DNA of 14,246 nucleotides, taken from an uncultured bacterium. Lineage in GTDB: Bacteria; Cyanobacteriota; Vampirovibrionia; Gastranaerophilales; Gastranaerophilaceae. Shown here in pieces: positions 1-5,794 of this stretch. The position numbers and the translations under genes were made by a program. The stretch spans positions 1-14,246 of the forward strand of contig URXT01000044.1 of assembly GCA_900551915.1 (NCBI GenBank). The letters are read 5' to 3'. Within the stretch, counting starts at the first letter, position 1. Each line of letters opens with the position of its first letter. The notes under the pieces were generated by a model. It worked only from the letters and a program-made list of their open reading frames with translations, was not told where the DNA came from and did not search any database.

Positions 1-23
1 GTACGCATACGCTCGCAATGACG
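1..23. repeat. Possible fragment of a dispersed GTCATTGCGAGC-type repeat at the contig edge
   Basis: Bases 11-23 read gctcgcaatgacg, the reverse complement of CGTCATTGCGAGC. That string is the core of a dispersed intergenic repeat seen in many bacterial genomes. Only the edge of the copy is present, so its extent is unknown. A multicopy repeat here would explain why an assembly ended at this point. The assignment rests on 13 bases and recall of the motif family. Confidence 0.35.
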
Positions 24-875
24 CAACGAAATACGTCTAAAGTAAAACGGTGCAATAACAATGTAATGAACAGCTCACCGCTCACTGTTCATCATTCACT
101 TATTAACGAAACGGCCTTTTCACCTTTCACTTCTCACTTTTCACTCCCCCAAACCCCCGCCTTCACCCTTGCCGAAGTCCTCATCACCCTCGGTATAATC
201 GGGATTGTCGCTGCAATTACAATTCCAAACCTGATGGGAAAATATCAAAAACAGGTTACGGTTAATAAACTCAAAAAAATTAATACTGTTTTGAGTCAAA
301 TAGTATTGCAATCCGGAAATGAAAATGGTGCTGCAAGCGGTTTTTTACCAATCGGACAGAAAGTTGACGCTGAAACAACCGAAAATTATTTTAAAAATTG
401 TTGGTTTCCGTATCTAAATGCCCCAACAATTTTTCCAAGCGGTACACAACCATATCCGAATATTGGCGGCGGTTATATTAAACAAAGGAGTGGTAAAGTA
501 GTTGGCTTTGATTTTTTACCAGCTTATTCTTCAGGGCGTGCAATGTTCCAAACAAATGACGGAGTCTTATTTTTTGTACTGGTAATGGGTTGGCAATATG
601 AGAACGATGCTGATGGAAATCAAATATCAACAAAAGTCTTTTCGGAAAAGCAAAGTGTTTATGTAGATCTAAACGGAATAAAACCCCCAAATACCAGGGG
701 GTTGGATATATTTCAATTTATTTTAGATTTTGAAAAGCTGACAGTGCAGCCTACAGGTATAAATTTGACAGATGCACAACTAAGGGCAAATTGTTCCTAT
801 AGTGGTGGAGGTGATTATTGCCTTGCAAAAATTGTCAGGGACGGATGGAAAATTGCAGATGATTATCCCTGGTAA
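18..875 (+). CDS. Type IV prepilin-like / pseudopilin-like protein
   Basis: This is a small surface or secretion-apparatus pilin-like protein (285 aa from the ATG at 18). It would be processed by a prepilin peptidase and held in the membrane by its N-terminal helix. The class III leader junction is visible: residues 48-54 are A|FTLAEV, with F49 after the cleavage site and the conserved Glu at mature position +5 (E53). A hydrophobic helix runs to about residue 70, ending in an ITIPNLM motif. The globular rest contains Cys127, Cys260 and Cys268 and many aromatics, as in minor pilins. The start is uncertain. ATG 18 and ATG 66 are both in frame, neither has a clear Shine-Dalgarno site, and the frame is open to the contig edge. 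The leader is unusually long (47 or 31 residues) because residues 34-43 are translated from a heptamer repeat. No pilus assembly genes are nearby. The family call is firm; the specific role is unknown. Confidence 0.8.
   Translation: MTQRNTSKVKRCNNNVMNSSPLTVHHSLINETAFSPFTSHFSLPQTPAFTLAEVLITLGIIGIVAAITIPNLMGKYQKQVTVNKLKKINTVLSQIVLQSGNENGAASGFLPIGQKVDAETTENYFKNCWFPYLNAPTIFPSGTQPYPNIGGGYIKQRSGKVVGFDFLPAYSSGRAMFQTNDGVLFFVLVMGWQYENDADGNQISTKVFSEKQSVYVDLNGIKPPNTRGLDIFQFILDFEKLTVQPTGINLTDAQLRANCSYSGGGDYCLAKIVRDGWKIADDYPW
105..144. repeat. Heptamer (GTGAAAA-type) dispersed repeat, copy 1, inside the prepilin leader
   Basis: On the minus strand the core reads as successive 7-base units GTGAAAA, GTGAGAA, GTGAAAG, GTGAAAA, G. 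The 40 bases match 4404-4443 at 38 positions, with differences at 109 and 115. Related, looser units (ctcaccgctcactgttcat) lie just upstream at 73-92. Here the repeat is translated as part of the prepilin leader, whereas the other copy is intergenic. Confidence 0.85.
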
Positions 876-899
876 TTTTTGTTAAGTGAATGTAACAAA

Positions 900-928
900 T
901 TGATTTGAGAGGTTCTGCGTGCTAAAAT
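900..928 (+). promoter_or_regulatory. Sigma70-type promoter of the GGDEF gene
   Basis: The -35 box is TTGATT at 900-905 and the -10 box is TAAAAT at 923-928, with an ideal 17-base spacer. T920 G921 directly upstream gives an extended -10 (TGnTAAAAT). Transcription should start near 935. A good ribosome site (AAGGA, 950-954) precedes the ATG at 962. The GGDEF gene is therefore probably transcribed separately from the prepilin gene. Confidence 0.65.
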
Positions 929-961
929 TTGTGAAAGAGTAAGTTTATTAAGGATTGGAAG

Positions 962-1834
962 ATGAGAAATATTATTGTTTATACAAGCAAAAAATCGTCC
1001 TCGCTTGCAGATGTTCTTGCAGGACTTGATGATGTTAACGTTCGTATTGAAGACGCTGAAAAACTTAGAGATTATGAAACTTTAAACCCTGCACTGCTTG
1101 TTGTTGAGGATGTTCCTAATATTAAAGACGTTTTGATGGTTGTAAAATTCAAAGCGCCGGTTCTTTTTGTCGGTGAAGTTTTTAAAGGTACAACAGTTCG
1201 TGCTTACACCTACGATATGATTAAAACTCCGGTTGATAACGACGAACTTTTAATCCGTGTAAAATCAATGTTGAAAATTCGTGATTTGCGTGAAAAACTC
1301 TTGCAGGTTTCAACCACTGACGAGCTTACAGGCCTGCACAACAGAAAATATCTTCAGGAACGTCTTGAGCAGGAAATTTCCCGCGCAAAACGCTACGGTA
1401 CAAAACTTTCCTGTCTTTTGTTCGATTTGGACTTTTTCAAAGTTGTTAATGACATTTACGGATATGAATGGGGCGATGTTTTGTTACGTTCGATTGCCGA
1501 CAAACTCAAACAGCTTATCAGAAAAGAAGATATTTTGACACGTTACGGCGATGAAGAATTCTTGCTGATTTTGCCTAACACGTCGGAAGAAAATGCTTTC
1601 CTTTTTGCTGAAAGGTTCAGACGCGACATCGAGAAAATGGAATTTATTCCGGCAGGCGAAGAGGAAAGACATCCGATTACAATTTCGGGCGGTATTTCGA
1701 CTTATCCGTGCCTGGAGGATACTGAAGAAGACGTTAATACAATCATTCGATATGCTGAACACGCACTTTACAATGCCAAAAAACGTGGCAAAAATATGAT
1801 TGTTCAATTCTCGCAAATTAATTTGGGTGAATAG
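962..1834 (+). CDS. Degenerate receiver-GGDEF domain protein (possible diguanylate cyclase or c-di-GMP sensor)
   Basis: A cytoplasmic signalling protein of 290 aa. Residues 1-105 look like a response-regulator receiver fold that has lost its acidic pocket: E49 falls where the phosphoacceptor Asp is expected, while a K88-T-P like the conserved Lys-Pro remains. A short helix (105-117) leads to a GGDEF domain (118-285). Seen here are the DELTGLHNR entry motif (120-128), DLDFFKVVND (155-164) and an RKED inhibitory I-site (187-190) placed five residues before the signature. The signature itself is GDEEF (196-200) instead of GG(D/E)EF, and the usual YGHxxGD is YGYEWGD (Tyr168 for His). Family members make c-di-GMP from two GTP. 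The altered second position leaves it open whether this one is active or has become a c-di-GMP-binding effector through its intact I-site. It has its own promoter and a strong ribosome site. Confidence 0.9.
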   Translation: MRNIIVYTSKKSSSLADVLAGLDDVNVRIEDAEKLRDYETLNPALLVVEDVPNIKDVLMVVKFKAPVLFVGEVFKGTTVRAYTYDMIKTPVDNDELLIRVKSMLKIRDLREKLLQVSTTDELTGLHNRKYLQERLEQEISRAKRYGTKLSCLLFDLDFFKVVNDIYGYEWGDVLLRSIADKLKQLIRKEDILTRYGDEEFLLILPNTSEENAFLFAERFRRDIEKMEFIPAGEEERHPITISGGISTYPCLEDTEEDVNTIIRYAEHALYNAKKRGKNMIVQFSQINLGE

Positions 1835-2062
1835 CGAGATTACATCTGAAAATCTAAAAAGCAAAAGAGATGCGAGGGACAAGCCGGTTGAAATTCAAAC
1901 CGGAAACCGAACAAACCCGAGTGCATAAACCAAACAAAGCCGGTACAACGTAAATCGGCAAAATAACACAAATATAGTCACAAGGCGGCTCAACTAACAT
2001 TGTAAGCTATATTATAAAAAGACTTCCTTTCTGAACACTTACATAGTGTAAATCTGGTTATC
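1835..2062 (+). other. Non-coding stretch between the GGDEF stop and a terminator; long 3' UTR or small RNA candidate
   Basis: These 228 bases hold no credible reading frame. Two hairpins can be drawn: ccggttga...tcaaaccgg (1884-1903, one bulge) and gccg...cggc (1939-1959). A third short one lies at 2035-2049 (acact/agtgt). A clear plus-strand terminator follows at 2063-2088. I could not match the sequence to tmRNA, 6S, RNase P or SRP RNA. No convincing internal plus-strand promoter is visible, so the simplest reading is a structured 3' UTR of the GGDEF gene. Confidence 0.35.
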
Positions 2063-2088
2063 AGGCGGTTTCAAAAAACCGCCTTTTC
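2063..2088 (+). terminator. Rho-independent terminator (plus strand)
   Basis: A perfect 9-bp stem, aggcggttt (2063-2071) with aaaccgcct (2076-2084), encloses a caaa loop. It is followed by a T-rich run on the plus strand (2085-2093). The minus-strand side lacks a T-run, so it serves plus-strand transcripts arriving from the GGDEF gene or from 1835-2062. It sits just before the mnmE stop codon, separating the convergent units. Confidence 0.85.
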
Positions 2089-2098
2089 CTTTTGCAGA

Positions 2099-3433
2099 TT
2101 ACTTTCCAATGCAGAAATGGTCGAAAATATTGTTCAAAATGTCGTCAGTAATAACTTCTCCAGTAATTTCGTCCAAATAAAGCAAAGCGGATTTAACATC
2201 AATTGAAATCAGGTCTTGTAATTCAAAAATCTTTGCGGCCTCAAGAGCCTTTTCCAAACTTTCGCGGCATTTTTTAAGACAGTCGGCCTGACGCTCGTTC
2301 GTGATGTATTCCGTGTCTTCAATTGAAAATCCGCAAACCGTTGTTTTGATTTTTTCGCGAAGTTCGGCAATTCCTTCTCCGGTGCGGGTAGAAATATAAA
2401 AATCTTCGCTGCTGCGGGTTTTAAGAAGGTCGCATTTGTTTGCGGCTTTGATGTGGGTTTTGTTTTTTATAAGCGAATAGATTTCTATGTCTTCATCTGT
2501 CATTCCGCTGACTGAATCGTATAAAAAAATTACTAAATCAGCTTCATCAGCAGATTGTTTTGAATATTCAATCCCGATTTCTTCAACTTTTCCGACTTCT
2601 TCGCTGTCACGAATTCCGGCTGTGTCAATAAGAGTAACGGCAACATCCATATCAAGAGTTTCTTTAATGACGTCGCGTGTTGTGCCGGCAATGTCGGTCA
2701 CGATTGCGCGTTCGGTGTTCAAAAGAGTGTTGAAAAGAGAAGATTTGCCGACATTGGGTCTTCCGACAATCGCAACTTTAATTCCCTGCCGCAAAATATT
2801 CGATGAGCGTGTGCAGGCAAGTATTTCGTCAATTTTTTTCACAGATTTTTCAAAACTTTCGATAAGATAAGAATATTCAGGCTCTGCAACGTCTTCCGGA
2901 AAGTCAATTCCCGCAACAATTCTTGAAAGCACTTCAAAGATTTCGCCTTTGATTTCGGAAACTTTTTCACTTAAAACGCCGGACAGATTTTTTGCAGATT
3001 GAACGGCAAAATTTCTGGTTTTTGCATGGATTAAATCCGCTACGGCTTCTGCTTGAGACAGGTCGAGTTTTTTGTTTAAGAAGGCGCGTTTTGTGAATTC
3101 TCCGCGCTCGGCAAGCCTCGCGCCGTTTTTAATCACCAAATCAAGTATATTTTTTACAACATTCACGCCGCCATGGCAGTGAATTTCAATCACATCTTCG
3201 CCTGTGTAGCTGTGAGGGTTCTTGAACGGAAGAACAATAACTTCATCGATTTTTTTTGTTCCGTCAATAATCCAGCCGTGTGCAATGCGTCCGGGTTCGG
3301 GATTTTTTTTTGAAAATATTTTTTTAATAATTTCAAAGCTGTGATTTCCTGAAATTCTGATAACTCCGACACCGCCTGTTCCAAGCGGGGTTGCGATTGC
3401 GGCTATTGTGTCAAATTCCTGTAAAATATTCAT
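2099..3433 (-). CDS. mnmE: tRNA uridine-5-carboxymethylaminomethyl(34) GTPase MnmE
   Basis: With MnmG, MnmE installs the (carboxymethyl)aminomethyl group on wobble U34 of certain tRNAs, using GTP hydrolysis and 5,10-methylene-THF. Length (444 aa) is normal. The N-terminal folate-binding domain opens with DTIAAIATPLGTGGVGVIRI (8-27). The inserted Ras-like G domain shows G1 GRPNVGKS (224-231), G2 TDIAGTTRD (246-254), G3 DTAG (270-273) and G4 NKCD (332-335). The protein ends in the invariant C-terminal C-x-GK motif (CIGK, 441-444), which carries the catalytic Cys. All key residues are present. MnmG is not in the window. No Shine-Dalgarno site precedes the ATG; instead TATAAT lies 6 bases upstream, so the mRNA may be leaderless. 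It follows a terminator that closes the upstream gene and is probably a separate unit. Confidence 0.97.
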   Translation of the reverse strand: MNILQEFDTIAAIATPLGTGGVGVIRISGNHSFEIIKKIFSKKNPEPGRIAHGWIIDGTKKIDEVIVLPFKNPHSYTGEDVIEIHCHGGVNVVKNILDLVIKNGARLAERGEFTKRAFLNKKLDLSQAEAVADLIHAKTRNFAVQSAKNLSGVLSEKVSEIKGEIFEVLSRIVAGIDFPEDVAEPEYSYLIESFEKSVKKIDEILACTRSSNILRQGIKVAIVGRPNVGKSSLFNTLLNTERAIVTDIAGTTRDVIKETLDMDVAVTLIDTAGIRDSEEVGKVEEIGIEYSKQSADEADLVIFLYDSVSGMTDEDIEIYSLIKNKTHIKAANKCDLLKTRSSEDFYISTRTGEGIAELREKIKTTVCGFSIEDTEYITNERQADCLKKCRESLEKALEAAKIFELQDLISIDVKSALLYLDEITGEVITDDILNNIFDHFCIGK

Positions 3434-3439
3434 AATTTA

Positions 3440-3445
3440 ATTATA
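3440..3445 (-). promoter_or_regulatory. -10 box for mnmE implying a leaderless transcript
   Basis: On the minus strand a perfect TATAAT (3445 to 3440) stands 6 bases before the mnmE ATG (3433), preceded by TG. The predicted transcription start therefore falls on or next to the A of the ATG. No good -35 hexamer is seen 16-18 bases upstream, where the terminator stem of the preceding gene begins. Confidence 0.5.
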
Positions 3446-3449
3446 CATG

Positions 3450-3483
3450 AAAAAAGAGGACGGACTCATTTTTAAGTCCGTCC
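3450..3483 (-). terminator. Rho-independent terminator of the 3490-4185 gene
   Basis: Read on the minus strand, a 9-bp perfect stem ggacggact/agtccgtcc (3483-3475 with 3466-3458) has an 8-base loop and is followed by tcttttttc. It begins 6 bases after the stop codon of the minus-strand gene ending at 3490. It separates that gene from mnmE. Confidence 0.9.
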
Positions 3484-3489
3484 GAAAAT

Positions 3490-4185
3490 TTATAAGAAAT
3501 ATTCGCTTCCGAGTTTGATTGCTGCTCCTGCTGCCATCGCGTAAGGATTGCCTGATGAGGAGAGCAGAGCTGATGCTGTATTTGCGTAACTTTTATATGG
3601 CGAGCTGGATTGAGAGCTTGCTGCATATTGATTATATGAATTTCCGGAGGAACTGTTGTTTGCAGCCAGCTGCAAATAGTTCATAATATTTGCTGTTGAT
3701 TGGTTTTGAACATTTCCGAGGAAGTTCAGATAATTATAACGTCTGTTCAGTTCGTCATTATAAAGTTCATTTTGTTTTGCCAGAATATCCTGTGTCAAAG
3801 CGCTCATTGCATCAGCGCGATTAGATTCAATATCGGACAGGTTGTCCATGAAAATGGAGTTATCAAAGTTTCCAAAACGTGAAGCAATGTCGTTTTTAAG
3901 ATTTGAAAGCATTGGTGTGTAAAAGTCATTAATGGTTTGTAAACCTTTTTGAGTATATGCATTTAACTGATTTTGCAGACTCTTTTGGGTATCGACAGAG
4001 AAAACGTTAATATTTGGAAGATTTTCAAGAAAAGAATTCTGTGCAAAATCGTAGATTTTCTTTTCCCTGTCTGACATGTTGTAATTTGAATAAATAGTAT
4101 TACCTTTTTTGTAATGAGAAGCTTTTTCCTCTCCGTTAATATTAACGACACCGGAAGAGTATGAGGGTTTGGATGTTTTTCCCAT
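3490..4185 (-). CDS. Unrecognised Ser/Asn/Gln-rich helical protein, possibly of phage origin
   Basis: I do not recognise this 231-aa protein with certainty. The start is the ATG at 4185 (MGKTSKPSYSSG), because AAAGGAAC lies 5-12 bases upstream; an in-frame ATG at 4218 has no such site. Residues 1-35 are polar and basic. About 36-160 look helical with heptad-like spacing, including SDREKKIYDFAQNSF and a segment rich in Asp/Asn/Arg (RADAMSALTQDI). The last 70 residues are low-complexity Ser/Asn/Gln/Ala. A short C-terminal hydrophobic Gly/Ala stretch (GNPYAMAAGAAIKLG) follows, and there is no signal peptide. The composition and helix-then-low-complexity plan recall internal or pilot-type virion proteins, but no other phage gene is present, so this is only a suggestion. 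It has its own promoter (4242-4271) and terminator (3450-3483), making it a stand-alone gene. Confidence 0.75.
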   Translation of the reverse strand: MGKTSKPSYSSGVVNINGEEKASHYKKGNTIYSNYNMSDREKKIYDFAQNSFLENLPNINVFSVDTQKSLQNQLNAYTQKGLQTINDFYTPMLSNLKNDIASRFGNFDNSIFMDNLSDIESNRADAMSALTQDILAKQNELYNDELNRRYNYLNFLGNVQNQSTANIMNYLQLAANNSSSGNSYNQYAASSQSSSPYKSYANTASALLSSSGNPYAMAAGAAIKLGSEYFL

Positions 4186-4241
4186 ATTTGTTCCTTTCAA
4201 TTTATTAAGGAACAACATTTGATTTAATAAGGCGTTAATTA

Positions 4242-4271
4242 ATTATATCATGCGGGTGGGAATTTTGTCCA
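4242..4271 (-). promoter_or_regulatory. Promoter of the 3490-4185 gene
   Basis: On the minus strand, TGGACA (4271-4266) and TATAAT (4247-4242) are separated by 18 bases. The predicted start near 4235 gives a 5' UTR of about 50 bases ahead of the ribosome site and ATG at 4185. Confidence 0.5.
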
Positions 4272-4302
4272 GCGTGGAATTGGCAGGAAAAGGGAAGAAT
4301 TT

Positions 4303-4444
4303 AGTGAAAAGTGAAAAGACCATTTCCTTTATACTGTTATTGTAGAAGTTTAATGATATCATATATAAAAAACAAATCTTATCGTCCTTACGACTTCCTA
4401 AAAAACGTAACGGACTTTTCACCTTTCACTTCTCACTTTTCACC
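4303..4444. repeat. Heptamer-repeat element with inverted ends, copy 2
   Basis: The right end (4404-4443) is the 38/40 match to the copy at 105-144. The left end carries the inverted units gtgaaaagtgaaaag (4304-4318), matching the complement of the right-end units at 14 of 15 positions. The two ends enclose about 95 bases of AT-rich sequence with no gene. The element fills most of the 297-base gap between speE and the 3490-4185 gene. A transcript reading through from speE could fold the ends together. Confidence 0.7.
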
Positions 4445-4482
4445 AGCGATAAAAATCTTCTTACCCTATCGTCTCAAAAAAT

Positions 4483-5334
4483 CTACAAAATCTCTTTCAA
4501 ATAATTTGGAAGCGCAAAGCGTGCCATGTGATAATCTTTGTTGTAAATTTTGCAGGTTTTCGTAATTTCTTCACAGCGCTCATCGTCAAGGTATGAAAGC
4601 GGTTTTACGCTTTCTGAACAGAACGCCCAGGCCCAGTATCCGCCGGGATATGTCGGAATGTTTGAGGTGTAAGTTGAACATATCGGAAAAACTTTTTTCA
4701 ATAAATCATACATTTTTTTGATTTCTTCTTTGTTAACAAACGGGCTTTCAGATTGCGCTGCAACGATTCCGCCTTCTTTCAGTGAATTTTTTACGTTTGT
4801 GTAGAATTCTTCTGTAAAAAGTCCTTCTCCGGGACCCATCGGGTCGGTTGAATCAATTAATACGATGTCATATTCGTTCTTTTTGTCTTTGATGAATTCA
4901 ATAGCGTCTTCAACTTTGATTTCCACGCGCGGGTCGGTTAAGCCGCAGGAAATTGTCGGAAGAAACTCTTTGCATGCATCAATAACCATTCCGTCGATTT
5001 CGCAAAGCACAACTTTTTTAACGGTTTTGTGTTTTAGAACTTCTCTGACTGTACCGCCGTCGCCGCCGCCGATTACAAGAACACTTTCGGGTTTTTTGTG
5101 GTGCATCATCGGAATATGCGCAATCATCTCATGATAATGATATTCATCGCCTTCTGTCGTCATCATCAAATCGTCAAGCGTCAAAACTCTGCCTAAATCA
5201 GATTCTGTTTCAAAAACTTCGACTTTTTGAAAGTCTGACTGTTTTGAAAATAAAACTTTTCCGGCTTTTATCGCAATCCCAAAGCCAGAGGGAGTAATTT
5301 CATGATAATATCCGTTTTCTATTCCGTTTTTCAT
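4483..5334 (-). CDS. speE: Polyamine aminopropyltransferase (spermidine synthase)
   Basis: SpeE transfers the aminopropyl group of decarboxylated S-adenosylmethionine to putrescine, giving spermidine and methylthioadenosine. At 283 aa it has the usual length. The small N-terminal beta domain carries Q32 and the DDLMMTTEGDEYHYHEM segment (54-70) that lines the substrate site. The Rossmann domain shows the dcSAM-binding GGGDGGTVRE (89-98), the acidic end of beta-2 (CEID, 111-114) and the gatekeeping/catalytic DSTDPMGPGEGLF (161-173). The cofactor and gatekeeping motifs are intact. An AAAGGA ribosome site precedes the ATG. The gene lies 19 bases downstream of the HIT gene stop and is probably co-transcribed with it. 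No SAM decarboxylase is in the window. The exact diamine acceptor cannot be fixed from sequence. Confidence 0.95.
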   Translation of the reverse strand: MKNGIENGYYHEITPSGFGIAIKAGKVLFSKQSDFQKVEVFETESDLGRVLTLDDLMMTTEGDEYHYHEMIAHIPMMHHKKPESVLVIGGGDGGTVREVLKHKTVKKVVLCEIDGMVIDACKEFLPTISCGLTDPRVEIKVEDAIEFIKDKKNEYDIVLIDSTDPMGPGEGLFTEEFYTNVKNSLKEGGIVAAQSESPFVNKEEIKKMYDLLKKVFPICSTYTSNIPTYPGGYWAWAFCSESVKPLSYLDDERCEEITKTCKIYNKDYHMARFALPNYLKEIL

Positions 5335-5353
5335 TATTTATCCTTTCTTTAAA

Positions 5354-5671
5354 CTATTTAATTCCGCCTAAAATATGCACATGCAGGTGAAAAACCTCCT
5401 GCCCTGCTTCTTTTCCGGTGTTGATAAGAGTTTTATAAGATTTTAAGCCGATTTTCTTAGTTGTGTCCTTCACGGCCTGCAAAAGCTCTGCCATAAGGTT
5501 TTTGTCTTCCAGTTCGTTCAAGGATGCGACATGAACCCTCGGAACTACAAGAAGATGCACAGGCGCTTTCGGATTAATATCCTTAAACACAACGACATGT
5601 TCGTTTTCGTACACAAATTCCGTGTTAAAATCACCGTTTATTATTTTGCAAAAAATACAATTATTATCCAT
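5354..5671 (-). CDS. HIT-family (HINT-type) nucleotide hydrolase/transferase
   Basis: A 105-aa histidine-triad protein of the branch that hydrolyses purine nucleoside phosphoramidates and AMP-lysine-type adducts. It starts CIFCKI (5-10), with the Cys pair that helps bind zinc in many bacterial members. It contains DINPKAPVHLLVVPRVHV (31-48) and ends with the catalytic triad motif QEVFHLHVHILGG (91-103: H95, H97, H99). Length is typical. The start MDNN at 5671 is preferred over the ATG at 5683 because GAGGT lies just upstream of it. It is the first gene of a two-gene operon with speE. A functional link to spermidine synthesis is not obvious from the sequence. Confidence 0.95.
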   Translation of the reverse strand: MDNNCIFCKIINGDFNTEFVYENEHVVVFKDINPKAPVHLLVVPRVHVASLNELEDKNLMAELLQAVKDTTKKIGLKSYKTLINTGKEAGQEVFHLHVHILGGIK

Positions 5672-5693
5672 ATTTAACCTCACATATCAGTTA

Positions 5694-5722
5694 ATATTAC
5701 AATGGGAATTTTAAAAAATCAA
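5694..5722 (-). promoter_or_regulatory. Promoter of the HIT-speE operon
   Basis: Minus-strand TTGATT (5722-5717) and TAATAT (5699-5694) are separated by exactly 17 bases. The predicted transcription start near 5687 gives a short leader before the ATG at 5671. It runs back-to-back with the serine hydrolase promoter at 5747-5775. Confidence 0.6.
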
Positions 5723-5746
5723 TGTTATAAATAATTGTAAATTTAC

Positions 5747-5775
5747 TTGCCATCTGAGCTTCATGACGGTAAAAT
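5747..5775 (+). promoter_or_regulatory. Promoter of the serine hydrolase-LdpA operon
   Basis: TTGCCA (5747-5752) and TAAAAT (5770-5775) have a 17-base spacer. The expected start near 5782 leaves only about 13 bases of leader, which contain the GGGAGG ribosome site (5785-5790). This argues against an upstream TTG at 5747 being the real start, since that codon would be the -35 box. Confidence 0.6.
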
Positions 5776-5794
5776 GTTAAATATGGGAGGAACA

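Noticed and set aside
105..144. CRISPR array
   Set aside because: The repeat units are 7 bases long and directly adjacent, without spacers, and no cas gene is present.
876..899. Terminator after the prepilin gene (tttgtta/taacaaa hairpin)
   Set aside because: The stem is only AT pairs and is not followed by a T-run on the plus strand, so it is too weak to call.
1484..1882. Antisense frame opposite the GGDEF gene
   Set aside because: It mirrors the coding sequence of a clearly real gene, has no ribosome site, and its product has no recognisable features.
1835..2062. tmRNA, 6S, RNase P or SRP RNA in the gap after the GGDEF gene
   Set aside because: None of the hallmark sequences of these RNAs could be found.
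2487..2870. Plus-strand frame of 127 codons inside mnmE
   Set aside because: It is the complement of the conserved G domain of MnmE, with Ser/Thr-rich nonsense composition and no initiation signals.
4311..4565. Plus-strand frame of 84 codons across the heptamer element and the speE 3' end
   Set aside because: It is translated from repeat sequence and antisense speE, with no ribosome site.
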